Assembly (NCBI RefSeq): GCF_044385915.1
Contig: NZ_JBISCC010000126.1
Location: forward strand, 1-64,000
Reading direction: 5' to 3'
Origin: Thalassobellus citreus
GTDB lineage: Bacteria; Bacteroidota; Bacteroidia; Flavobacteriales; Flavobacteriaceae
DNA: 64,000 bases
Positions 8,745 through 17,480 of this stretch are shown here, in pieces. Below the pieces are notes generated by a model. It was not told where the DNA came from. It worked only from the letters and a program-made list of their open reading frames with translations, and made no database searches. The stretch's first letter is position 1; each line of letters starts with the position of its first letter. Both the position numbers and the translations under genes were made by a program.

Positions 8745-9970
8745 ATTAAAAAAAATTAGGGATTGGCTCTCCAAACAATACTTACTTTTGACACGTTACT
8801 ATTATACCCATCAGTATGTTTTAACATGTAAGTAAAGGAATCTGAAAAGGCGTCATGAAAATTCGTGGTTTTATAGTATATATAATCATTATAAATACTT
8901 AGAGGGTCAGCTTCTATAACCTTAAAAGTTCCATATTTCGGTGGTTGCACAATAATAATTTCAACTTGATCTTTATTAGGTATAATATCATTGGTTAAAA
9001 CTCTAATGTAAAAGCCCTCATTAACATAGTAGAAAGAAATTACATCGTCATTTGTAATGATTATATCGTTGTTTTCATTATTTGGATTGCAAACATTACC
9101 CACACCATCATTATCATCATCTAATTGACTGGGGTTATAATGATTAGGACAATTATCATTATCGTTTAAAATACCATCACCATCTAAATCATTATTGTTA
9201 ACTAAATCACAAACATTTCCTATGCCATCTGTATCTTCATCTGCTTGGTCTGGATTATAATTATTAGGGCAATTATCATTCACATTTAAAATGCCATCAT
9301 CATCTGAATCATTATTGCTAGTTGGTGAACAAACTAAAACTGTACCCAAAAGAAATATCAATAATATTTTTATAATTGTATTTTTCATATTAAAAATCTT
9401 AAGGATTGGCTCTCCAAACAATATTTACATTTGAGACGTTACTACTATACCCGTCAGTATGTTCTAACTTATAGGTAAAGGAATCTGAAAAATTGTTATG
9501 AAAATTTGTAACTTTATAGTATATATAATCATTACGAGTACTAAGAGGGGCGGCTTCTATAATCTTAAGAGTTCCATATTTCGGTTCTTGTACAATAACA
9601 ATTTTAACTTGCTCTTTATCAGGTATAATATCATTGGTCAAAATTCCAATTGTAAAACCTTCATTAACATAATAAAAAGAAATTAAATCGTTATTTGTAA
9701 TTATTACATCGTTTTCATTATTATTTGAATCACAAACATTACCTAAACCATCATTATCGTCATCTTCCTGATTTGGATTATAATCATTAGGACAATTATC
9801 ATTACTATTTAAAACACCATCTCCATCAGTATCGTTATCATTAACCGTATCACAAACATTTCCTATTCCATCATTATCATCATCTTCCTGATTTGGATTA
9901 TAATTACTTGGGCAATTATCATTATCACTTAAAACACCATCTCCATCGGTATCATAATCATTAACCATAT
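8681..9970 (-). repeat. Tandem duplication, about 644 bp per copy
   Basis: Two adjacent copies, about 8681-9325 and 9326-9970. Each contains two TSP3 repeats, the tail ending in WRANP, the stop, an 11-nt spacer and a signal-peptide start. Landmarks are offset by 643-644 bp: the end of the tail (8761 versus 9404) and the ATG (8744 versus 9388). By eye the copies are roughly 80-85% identical, so the event is not recent. Confidence 0.7.
8756..9388 (-). CDS. Thrombospondin type-3 repeat protein (chimeric duplicate)
   Basis: Start chosen at 9388 (MKNTIIKILLIFLLGTVLV), 11 nt after the upstream stop, giving 210 aa; the 9421 ATG would overlap the upstream gene. A signal peptide is followed by two Ca-binding TSP3 repeats (DSDDDGILNVNDNCPNNYNP; DLDGDGILNDNDNCP) and a 90-residue tail ending VSIVWRANP. 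Repeats and tail match the C-terminus of the upstream 1803-residue protein, and the signal peptide matches that of the downstream RHS gene (MKNIIIKTLLVFLL). The gene thus looks assembled at a 644-bp tandem-duplication junction. It could be a secreted, surface-exposed mini-protein. Function is unknown. Confidence 0.65.
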   Translation of the reverse strand: MKNTIIKILLIFLLGTVLVCSPTSNNDSDDDGILNVNDNCPNNYNPDQADEDTDGIGNVCDLVNNNDLDGDGILNDNDNCPNHYNPSQLDDDNDGVGNVCNPNNENNDIIITNDDVISFYYVNEGFYIRVLTNDIIPNKDQVEIIIVQPPKYGTFKVIEADPLSIYNDYIYYKTTNFHDAFSDSFTYMLKHTDGYNSNVSKVSIVWRANP

Positions 9971-12900
9971 CACAAATATTACCAACACCATCATTATCTT
10001 CATCAGCTTGATCTGGATTAAAATCATTAGGGCAATTATCACTGGCATTTAAAACACCATCTTTATCAAAATCGTTATCATTACAATAGTCTACAATGCA
10101 ATCGCATCCTGCATAATTATTTTGAATACCTTGATAATTATATTTATTTTTACTAGAAACCTTAAAACCTCCTATATTATTACCTTGATTAGCAACCTCT
10201 GCGTAAGATGTACATAATCTTCCTGCTGCATCATAACAAAATACCGAAGCCATGTTGTTTGCTCCTAATATGGCTATAAGTTCATCGGTGTTTTGGTTAT
10301 ACACATAACTACTCATAGTAGATGCAATTGGGTGCATTCTAAAATCGTCAAAATAATTATCAATGGTTCCTATTGCTTTTACATCTAAGTTTAATTTAGT
10401 TCCAGAAGCTGTAACTGTATAATTATATTGTTTCCAACATCCTGCATCAACAGTTTCAGATGCTGTCTTCACATTCCCGTTTACAGTTAAAGTAACTCCT
10501 GCATTGCTTAATGCATTATTTTCTTTAACCCAAAATGATACGCGATACTTTCCTGGTCGTAATGCATTTAAACTAATATCGCTATTAACTGCCTTGTTAA
10601 TTTCGAATACTTTATTTGATGTATTTGTGTTTTTTACACTCCAACTTCCTGTATGCGCTTCTTCTTGAGTACGATAATTTGCTCCTAATACATCTCCTTC
10701 AAACGTATTACCTTTATATACATATTCGGCTCCACTATAATACATCTCAGTATATCGAGCATTACCTGCTGCAATAGTCTTACTAAAATTATCAGCCATT
10801 TTAGAGGCTGCAAAAGTGCCATTTATATCCATGGTCTCTACAGGAGAAGACCATAAAGTATACTTAGTAATTTCTGATACTCTTTGCCATTGCGTATTGG
10901 TCTGTATGGCTCCTATACCCCAATTAAAACTATTTGAAGTTATGGCTCTGCCATAGGTACCATGAGTATCTACATTATCTTTCCATACAAAATTTTGATG
11001 TTTACGCCACAAGCCTCCTAAAGTATTTGTTTGTCCATTATTTACAACATGACCCCATGTGTCTTTCCATGTCGTTACATTAGCGTTAACTGTTTTCCAA
11101 CTACCATCAATCTCAACATTTTTAATACTCATAGCTTCTTGAGTAAGCATGTTTTTATATGTTGGATTTATGACTTTTGATTGCATATTAGTATACTTAT
11201 CATAAGCAGGAACTCTTATGGATTGTGTTTTAGTTCCATCTGCCATAGTAGTTTCGCTTTTTCTAAAACTACTTAACCAAGGATCTACATCTGAATATTC
11301 AACATACGATTGTTGTCCTCCAGCTGTCGTAATTGTTTTTTTAAGCATATTATTATATTCCGTTTTTGAGGATATGCTTAAAAGTCTTTTTACATCATTT
11401 ACAATAGTTCCATCTGTATTTGTAGTGAAAACCGACTTCATAGAATTGAAGGTTTCTTTTGTATAACCTTTATTTGGCTCTTGGCTAACAAGCTTAGTCC
11501 CATTTATATATTGATTTTCAGTTTTCAACATAACATGGCCTTCACTATTTAAATTCTCAATAGATTTTATCTGTCCAATCAATGCCGAATTAATATTAAC
11601 CTCAATCTTTTTTGCTGTAACATCTCTAGCATTAGCACCATTAAGTCCTCCATAATTTTCAGTGACATTAGCCCAAAAGATGTTGTCTTCATCAGAAGCT
11701 TCTGCATCTAGAGCTTCCATCTCTATGTTTGGATTGAATATATTGAAAACAGGTTTTAATACATGGTGTCTGTATCGGGTTTCAGAATCATAATCTCCTG
11801 TATTAGAAGTTTCTTTCATAGTAACATACTCGTACATAACCCCAGGAGCAGGTATTTCTGATTGGTATGGCACATATTTTAACCCATCTACTGGAGCGTA
11901 AGACGTTATTCCTGAACTTCTGTTTTTGGTTGGATGATTGTAATCGTAAGTTACTTTATAGGTTTTATCAATATCCTTAGTTCTTAATTCTTTTACTCGC
12001 AAGCCTCCTCCTGTTTCTTCTTCCGGAACTCTAGAAGCTATTAATTTAAACTTAGTTAGAGTATTATTACCGTCTCCAGAACCCGCATTACAATTACCAC
12101 CAACTCCAACAAAATGAGATTCCCATCCACCGAAAAGTTCATATCTTAAAGTAGAATACCAAGGGGTTTGACTGCAATTCGTTTCTGTTCTAACTCCAGA
12201 ATGGGTATTAAAATTTGAAAGATGAAATTTTAAGCTTTTTTCTAATACTGATTCCACTTTAAAAGCTCCAGAAACAAATACATACCTCTCATTATTAATC
12301 CCTGGAGGGTTTCTATCTTGAACAACATCTAAAAAAGCTTTATCACCAAAACCAAAATAATCTCTAAAATCTATATCATTAGCCGATATATCATTTGGAT
12401 TAGGTCTAAATTCAAGAATTCTAATTCCATTTTCAATTATAAATCTAAATTCTAGCTGTATATTTTCCCAATATCTTCTTGCAAAAGCTTCCGTCCAATA
12501 ATCATCTTCTTCATAATCAATTTCTATTTTGGCTCCAGTAGGCATGGTAATATCTTTTAAACTCCACGCCTTAATTTCGTTATCCGTTGAATAATTAGTG
12601 TCTTCTAAAAACCCCCAAGCATCTACTTTACTTTTTCTTGATGTTACCGCTGCTTCAATATCACTATGATGAGGATTATTCCCTGCAACTGAATTAAAAG
12701 CATGATTAGGCATATCTTCTAAATAATAATTAAAAGATGTTGGAGGCATATAAGTAAAGCCTCCTTTTCCTTTTTTTTGGACAGATTTTAATGTTAATTT
12801 TCCAAAAGCGGTGTTGGAATTATTTATCATATTAACCGCATCTAATGAAGATGGTGAGTTTTTTGCTAACTTATAAGAATGATTAAGTTCTACTACTTGT

Positions 12901-14810
12901 AATGCATTATTTGTGATAAAAGACTCCGTTACATCATTAACATCTAAAACGCCTTGTTCGTTATGAATATTATATGAATAATTTGGTCCATATACATGCT
13001 CAAAATCTTCAGATTCCCAATGAGGAGTACAAGTATCATTAGGTGTATATCCTACAAATAAACTCCCTGAAGTATTTTTTGAAAGGTTTTTACCTATATC
13101 TCCATCAACTAATACAATTTTTGATAGTTTTAAAGAATATTCTCTTTTATAAGAAACACCTACATCATTGAAATCCTCTCTAACATACACACTATCATCT
13201 GTGTAATTTAAACTCGAAGGATCTGCTCCACCTCCCGTATTACCTATATTTGTTTTTCTACTATTATTTGAGTTTGAAAATCTAAATTTTAAATCTTTAC
13301 CTAAAGCATCATATCTAATATCTTTAACAAAAAGTGCCGTTCTGTTACGTGTATTAATTTTATCTAAATAATACAATTGTTTTCTTCCAAAAGAATAGCC
13401 TCCTTTATCTTTATCTTCAATCTCATTTTTTAAATTTGTACTATATTCATAGATTCCATCTTGATAAGGAGTTCTCCATACATAGCCGTCAGACCATTTT
13501 CCATATTCCAATTCTACCCAATACCCATAATCTGTTTTATCAAATTGCCCGTTGTTATTAGAATCATAATAATCAGAACCTGTTACTGCTGTTAGTAACC
13601 AATGTGTCGCATAACGTGAATATTGTCTTTTCTCATTTACATTAGCTATATTATTAGAAGCATCTTCTTGTCCATCAATCTGACTACGATGAATTTGTTC
13701 AAAATGATATACTGGTATTGAAAAATGATATGTTTTACCATCTGGAGATGTTATTTTATAAGCTCCAATACCATCTGGATCAAACTTGGCTACATTATCT
13801 CTATCGCTATTAGGTATAGTAGCTGGACTAATTAACCCTCTTAGAGCTGCATGACCATTTTCAATTTGTTTATTAGTGAATACTTCAACATAATTTGGTG
13901 ATTTAGCTCTTCCGTGATAGGTATTATTGCTATAATTGGATGTTCCACTATGTACTCCTTCATTAATTAAACCATTAATAGTCGTTGCTGTATTACCACT
14001 ATTAGAAATAATTCCAGAAGCATCGTTTTTTTCAATACTAGTAAATTGTCCATCAAAATTAAAATAGAAATCATTATTACTATAGGTTGTACTATTATTT
14101 TCATTCAGTCTTCCTAATTGACGTTGTACTGCATTACTACTAAGTCCATGATGCCAAAACACATGAATATCATCTCCTGGTTCAGTTTTTGAACGCTGAC
14201 CTTTACCAAAAATAGTAGCATTTTGAAAAACATGAGGCGTCATATTACCCATTAAACCTTGAGCTGCTACATTATAACTATCATACCCCAAAGAAGTGAA
14301 ATTTATATTTTCAATATCCTTTGAATTATCTGCAATAAAGCTTTCTTCTGGCTGTGGTAATCTTGTAGAATACACATCCATAGAACGTGTTCTTCTTGCA
14401 TAATCAGAAAACATTTCATTAAAATTTAGCGATGGGTTATATATTTGAGCACTTTTATCTAAATAATTATAGCTATTTGCATACAATGCTCCCCATTCTT
14501 CATTTAAGAACCCTTTTTTAATATTAATTTTAACTTTAGTTTTTCTGAAACCTAAAGTTATTGGAATTCCTATAACATGAAGAGGTAAAGCAACACCCGT
14601 TGATTGTTGATCTACACTCGCATCTCCTGATGAAAAACTACGAGAACTCATACCCGCTCCACCAGAATTACCACTATTATTATTTTTAGTATTATTTGTT
14701 TTGTTTCCTCCTGAACCACCAATACTTAGACCTCCATCACTAGAAATCCCTGCCCCTACATAAGATTCACTATTTCCCAAACTATAACCTATCCCCCTGA
14801 TAAATTCCAT
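9399..14810 (-). CDS. Large YD-repeat-associated surface protein, C-terminal 1803 residues (frameshifted from 14789-15460)
   Basis: This frame continues the gene that starts at 15460. Its first natural residues are GIGYSLGNSESYVG, and the ATG at 14810 is probably not a real start. It is the first of the two large proteins of Bacteroidota YD loci. It has a long beta-rich region (KITSPDGKTYHFS, WGFLEDTNYSTDNEIKAWSL), a jelly-roll carbohydrate-binding-like domain (LRPGKYRVSFWVKENN) and one YD-like unit (VFCYDAAGRLCTSY). These are followed by three TSP3 calcium-binding repeats (DTDGDGVLSDNDNCPSNYNP and others) and a tail ending VNIVWRANP. A TcB-like scaffold role beside the RHS protein is inference. 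Without correction of the frame it lacks a signal peptide. Confidence 0.7.
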   Translation of the reverse strand: MEFIRGIGYSLGNSESYVGAGISSDGGLSIGGSGGNKTNNTKNNNSGNSGGAGMSSRSFSSGDASVDQQSTGVALPLHVIGIPITLGFRKTKVKINIKKGFLNEEWGALYANSYNYLDKSAQIYNPSLNFNEMFSDYARRTRSMDVYSTRLPQPEESFIADNSKDIENINFTSLGYDSYNVAAQGLMGNMTPHVFQNATIFGKGQRSKTEPGDDIHVFWHHGLSSNAVQRQLGRLNENNSTTYSNNDFYFNFDGQFTSIEKNDASGIISNSGNTATTINGLINEGVHSGTSNYSNNTYHGRAKSPNYVEVFTNKQIENGHAALRGLISPATIPNSDRDNVAKFDPDGIGAYKITSPDGKTYHFSIPVYHFEQIHRSQIDGQEDASNNIANVNEKRQYSRYATHWLLTAVTGSDYYDSNNNGQFDKTDYGYWVELEYGKWSDGYVWRTPYQDGIYEYSTNLKNEIEDKDKGGYSFGRKQLYYLDKINTRNRTALFVKDIRYDALGKDLKFRFSNSNNSRKTNIGNTGGGADPSSLNYTDDSVYVREDFNDVGVSYKREYSLKLSKIVLVDGDIGKNLSKNTSGSLFVGYTPNDTCTPHWESEDFEHVYGPNYSYNIHNEQGVLDVNDVTESFITNNALQVVELNHSYKLAKNSPSSLDAVNMINNSNTAFGKLTLKSVQKKGKGGFTYMPPTSFNYYLEDMPNHAFNSVAGNNPHHSDIEAAVTSRKSKVDAWGFLEDTNYSTDNEIKAWSLKDITMPTGAKIEIDYEEDDYWTEAFARRYWENIQLEFRFIIENGIRILEFRPNPNDISANDIDFRDYFGFGDKAFLDVVQDRNPPGINNERYVFVSGAFKVESVLEKSLKFHLSNFNTHSGVRTETNCSQTPWYSTLRYELFGGWESHFVGVGGNCNAGSGDGNNTLTKFKLIASRVPEEETGGGLRVKELRTKDIDKTYKVTYDYNHPTKNRSSGITSYAPVDGLKYVPYQSEIPAPGVMYEYVTMKETSNTGDYDSETRYRHHVLKPVFNIFNPNIEMEALDAEASDEDNIFWANVTENYGGLNGANARDVTAKKIEVNINSALIGQIKSIENLNSEGHVMLKTENQYINGTKLVSQEPNKGYTKETFNSMKSVFTTNTDGTIVNDVKRLLSISSKTEYNNMLKKTITTAGGQQSYVEYSDVDPWLSSFRKSETTMADGTKTQSIRVPAYDKYTNMQSKVINPTYKNMLTQEAMSIKNVEIDGSWKTVNANVTTWKDTWGHVVNNGQTNTLGGLWRKHQNFVWKDNVDTHGTYGRAITSNSFNWGIGAIQTNTQWQRVSEITKYTLWSSPVETMDINGTFAASKMADNFSKTIAAGNARYTEMYYSGAEYVYKGNTFEGDVLGANYRTQEEAHTGSWSVKNTNTSNKVFEINKAVNSDISLNALRPGKYRVSFWVKENNALSNAGVTLTVNGNVKTASETVDAGCWKQYNYTVTASGTKLNLDVKAIGTIDNYFDDFRMHPIASTMSSYVYNQNTDELIAILGANNMASVFCYDAAGRLCTSYAEVANQGNNIGGFKVSSKNKYNYQGIQNNYAGCDCIVDYCNDNDFDKDGVLNASDNCPNDFNPDQADEDNDGVGNICDMVNDYDTDGDGVLSDNDNCPSNYNPNQEDDDNDGIGNVCDTVNDNDTDGDGVLNSNDNCPNDYNPNQEDDDNDGLGNVCDSNNNENDVIITNNDLISFYYVNEGFTIGILTNDIIPDKEQVKIVIVQEPKYGTLKIIEAAPLSTRNDYIYYKVTNFHNNFSDSFTYKLEHTDGYSSNVSNVNIVWRANP

Positions 14811-15460
14811 TGATTCTTAAGTGAGTAAGAAACACTTGCACCTGCATTAAGGTTTCCTCCTAAATTTATACCATAGCCCAAACCTACACTAGCATCTCCA
14901 GTAGTACTTATACTTGCAGAGCCTCCTCCTTTGAACATCCCCCCTGTTGCAGCATCTAAACCAAATGCAGCACTTACTGAGCCGGAGAGACCTTGACCAC
15001 CTCCCCAGTTAAGACCAACACCCACTGAAGCAGCTCCTGGCAAACCATATTCAACAGAAACTCCAAAATATTTTGTTTCTTTATAGAAGGAATTAAAATT
15101 AATACCAATACCACTTTTCCAATCATCTGGTGTATTAGTTACAGACCTATTAATAGCCCCTGGATTTAAATACCAACCTAAGCCAGCCCAAGAGGCATCC
15201 ATATCCATTGTCATTCCTGCATGATACGATAAACTAACAGGAAATCCCTCTACAGACATCAAAGGCAATACGTAAGATAAATCTCCATTAGTTAGATTCA
15301 CCATATCTGTTGCATCAACAGGCTCAAAACCTGCTGCTTCAGGTGACCCAGGACCATTATTATTAGCAAACAAATAATTAACTGGAATTATTGAAGTTAA
15401 AAAATTGAGTGTTAAGAACACTGCAATGATTTTGTTTGAAAATTTAATTTTTGATTTCAT
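14789..15460 (-). CDS. N-terminal part of the same large YD-locus protein, ended by a frameshift
   Basis: A 223-aa frame with signal peptide (MKSKIKFSNKIIAVFLTLNF), then PGSPEAAGFEPVDATDMVNL, LTNGDLSYVLPLMSVEGFPV, SLSYHAGMTMDMDASWAGLG and WYLNPGAINR. This is the SpvB-like opening typical of 2000-residue Bacteroidota YD-locus proteins. It ends NLSGG-stop at a run of five G (plus-strand CCCCC at 14793-14797). With six G the frame would run on as SGGIGYSLGNSES into the following 1803-residue frame, making one protein of about 2020 aa. Either the gene is broken, or the tract is phase-variable, or there is a sequencing error in a homopolymer. Confidence 0.75.
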   Translation of the reverse strand: MKSKIKFSNKIIAVFLTLNFLTSIIPVNYLFANNNGPGSPEAAGFEPVDATDMVNLTNGDLSYVLPLMSVEGFPVSLSYHAGMTMDMDASWAGLGWYLNPGAINRSVTNTPDDWKSGIGINFNSFYKETKYFGVSVEYGLPGAASVGVGLNWGGGQGLSGSVSAAFGLDAATGGMFKGGGSASISTTGDASVGLGYGINLGGNLNAGASVSYSLKNQWNLSGG

Positions 15461-15581
15461 CTACTTATTTTTCAAATGTTTTTATTAATTCGGCACTTAA
15501 GTGAGCTTAACAGATAGTGAATTGTTTATTTAGACTTTACTCAACAACCAATGCTTTCTCTTTCGGAATAACCATTAAATA

Positions 15582-16205
15582 TTAGTGACATTCATTATTG
15601 TAAAATTCTACAATGGCTCTTAAATCTTTTTTCTTAAATGTTCTGTTTTGTATTTTCTTAACTAATAAAGGACAGTCCTTAAAATAGTCAGACGCGGCTT
15701 GTTTAAAATTTTTTGTAAAAAGTTGGTTTGATCCCAAATGAAAGGCCTCTGTATCTCCTTCTTTTTTAACATAAAAATTATTAATATTATAAGAGTAACC
15801 TGTTGAAAAACCAGTACCTCCAAATCCAACACCTCCCATACCTGGATTGTAACCCATTGAAGTTTTTTGATATAGTGTTACCCGTCCTAACACTACTTGT
15901 TCTAAGATATTTGGTTTTTCTTTATCTTTTATTTTTACAGATACATATGTGATAATATCTGTTTGATTATATATTTTGACCTGTTTTAAAAGATTAAAAT
16001 CATATTTAGTTGCTTTTCTATTTTTATTAACTCTAAATTTTATCTTATTTCCACCTAAAAGCTTTCCTAATCCTGTTTTAACAGTACCATTTTTGAATGT
16101 TAATACTGCTTTAGTTTTTTGAGCTTGTATAGTCGTTGGTATTAACATGCATAACATAATAACTGTTATTAGCAGGACACTTTTAATAGATTGTTTGTGT
16201 TTCAT
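15582..16205 (-). CDS. Secreted protein of unknown function
   Basis: A 207-aa protein with a clear signal peptide (MKHKQSIKSVLLITVIMLCM, cleavage probably after IQAQ). A basic region follows (GGNKIKFRVNKNRKATKYDF), then a Gly-rich stretch (NPGMGGVGFGGTGFSTGYSY) and a C-terminal helical segment with KDCPLLVKKIQ and EFYNNECH, whose two Cys may pair. I do not recognise the family. It lies between a lipoprotein gene (96 nt upstream) and the start of the large YD-locus gene (121 nt downstream), all on the same strand, so it may be co-transcribed with either. Confidence 0.6.
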   Translation of the reverse strand: MKHKQSIKSVLLITVIMLCMLIPTTIQAQKTKAVLTFKNGTVKTGLGKLLGGNKIKFRVNKNRKATKYDFNLLKQVKIYNQTDIITYVSVKIKDKEKPNILEQVVLGRVTLYQKTSMGYNPGMGGVGFGGTGFSTGYSYNINNFYVKKEGDTEAFHLGSNQLFTKNFKQAASDYFKDCPLLVKKIQNRTFKKKDLRAIVEFYNNECH

Positions 16206-16300
16206 AATTTATTAGTATGGGTTTTAACCTTCATTCTGAAAGTCCTCAAATAATTTGCATTAATAGTTTATTTCAATTCGTTCATTTTAATAATGCCCGT

Positions 16301-16942
16301 TTATATTTTTAAATTTGGTTCATTAATTAATTTTTGGGTTAGTATCTTAAATTTTACTTCACCCGTATACAAACCCAAATCTTCTATAGTAAAATTTACA
16401 TGCTCATTTTTTAATGCTTTTTGGTCTCTGGGGTATACAAACATGATGGTTGTGGCCTTACTTATGCCATACATACGTGGGTATACAAAATCTACCATTT
16501 CTAAAGTGTCTTTAGTTGACGTGTACATATGCACCTTTTCATTCATACCAAAAGTCAGTTGATTTACCATAGCTCCAAATTCATTTCTGTTTTTTGGAGC
16601 AGAGCTTAATAGTTCTTTATTATTTTGGCTCATACTCAAATTGAAATACATATATTTTTTATACTTACTTCTTAATGCTTCTACCTTACTTTTAGTAATA
16701 CTATCGCCTAGTTCTTGGTTTACTAGAGCATCAGTTGGACGGTAGGTTAATGTATATTCAACTCCATTAACGGTTTTGTGTTGGGTGTAACCATTGGTTT
16801 CATCTTTTATAAAGTCTAACAAAGCGGTTTCGTTGTCGAAGGTATTTTGGTTGCAGCTAAAAAGTAGCATTAAGCACAACAACAACAACAACAATGAGAT
16901 TCCCGCTTTCGCTGAAATTCTATTTACCTTCAAATTCTGCAT
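16301..16942 (-). CDS. Lipoprotein of unknown function
   Basis: A 213-aa protein with an unusually leucine-rich lipoprotein signal: GISLLLLLLCLMLLFSC, lipid-modified Cys30. The start overlaps the end of the OmpH-like gene by 23 nt, so translation of the two is probably linked. An alternative Met is not available close to the hydrophobic core, which supports the annotated start. The mature region (TLTYRPTDALVNQELGDS, FNLSMSQNNKELLSSAPKN, VDFVYPRMYG) has mixed alpha/beta character and no recognised catalytic motif. The context suggests an envelope role alongside the OmpH/Skp-like protein. Confidence 0.6.
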   Translation of the reverse strand: MQNLKVNRISAKAGISLLLLLLCLMLLFSCNQNTFDNETALLDFIKDETNGYTQHKTVNGVEYTLTYRPTDALVNQELGDSITKSKVEALRSKYKKYMYFNLSMSQNNKELLSSAPKNRNEFGAMVNQLTFGMNEKVHMYTSTKDTLEMVDFVYPRMYGISKATTIMFVYPRDQKALKNEHVNFTIEDLGLYTGEVKFKILTQKLINEPNLKI

Positions 16943-17453
16943 TGAGTCCGTTTAATACATCTTGAGTTAAATTTGTTACATCTTCGGCATACATGATGTT
17001 TCCGCCACCACTAGCACCAAATATGATTTTATAATGGTGCTTTTTACCGTACTCTTTTATGTAATCATTAATATCGTTAATAACGGTTTGGGTCGATTTT
17101 TTATCTTCTTCCTGTATTTGCTTTTGTATGGCTTGTTGGTAATTGTTTATTTGTTGCTGTTTATTACCTAACAATTCTTGTTTTAATTCTAACTCTTTTT
17201 TGCTCATTTTAGAGCGCTCCTTTTCATAACTCTTTATCTCATTTTGCCAATCAACCATTAAACTATCTACATTTGCTTTAAGTATTTTTGCTTTTTCTTC
17301 AAATTGGGCTTTTACTATTTTAGTACGCTGGTAACCATCCATAAGCTTATTCACGTCTACATAGACTAACTCCGAGTTTGATTGTAAGTAAAAAAAAGAA
17401 AAAACACTTGCTGCTATGGCAATTAAGGACAATGGTAATGCTAGTTTGTTCAT
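16920..17453 (-). CDS. OmpH/Skp-family periplasmic protein
   Basis: A 177-aa protein with one N-terminal membrane segment (LPLSLIAIAASVFSFFYL) and then LVYVDVNKLMDGYQRTK, the start motif of the OmpH/Skp family (x-Y-V-D-x-x-x-L/V-x-x-Y-x-x). A long charged coiled coil of about 90 residues follows (KMSKKELELKQELLGNKQQQ), and the closing strand is YKIIFGASGGGNIMYAEDVT. Family members are trimeric chaperones that hold unfolded outer-membrane or secreted proteins in the periplasm. Here the N-terminal hydrophobic stretch may remain as an anchor. It lies 27 nt after the repeat protein gene and may chaperone that protein; this last point is inference. Confidence 0.75.
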   Translation of the reverse strand: MNKLALPLSLIAIAASVFSFFYLQSNSELVYVDVNKLMDGYQRTKIVKAQFEEKAKILKANVDSLMVDWQNEIKSYEKERSKMSKKELELKQELLGNKQQQINNYQQAIQKQIQEEDKKSTQTVINDINDYIKEYGKKHHYKIIFGASGGGNIMYAEDVTNLTQDVLNGLNAEFEGK

Positions 17454-17480
17454 ATTGAATATCGTTTTCAGTGGGGATTA

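Noticed and set aside
8745..8774. Upstream start for the RHS gene (MESQSLIFFN...)
   Set aside because: It overlaps the end of the TSP3 gene, and the signal peptide begins at 8744; the same reasoning rejects 9421 for the TSP3 gene.
9720..10090. Regular AT-rich repeats (CATCATTATC... type) resembling a microsatellite array
   Set aside because: They encode the three TSP3 calcium-binding repeats of the large protein.
14789..14810. Programmed -1 ribosomal frameshift as the explanation of the split gene
   Set aside because: The run is A-GGG-GGA, without a good X-XXY-YYZ slippery heptamer or an obvious downstream stem; a missing G is simpler, though not excluded.
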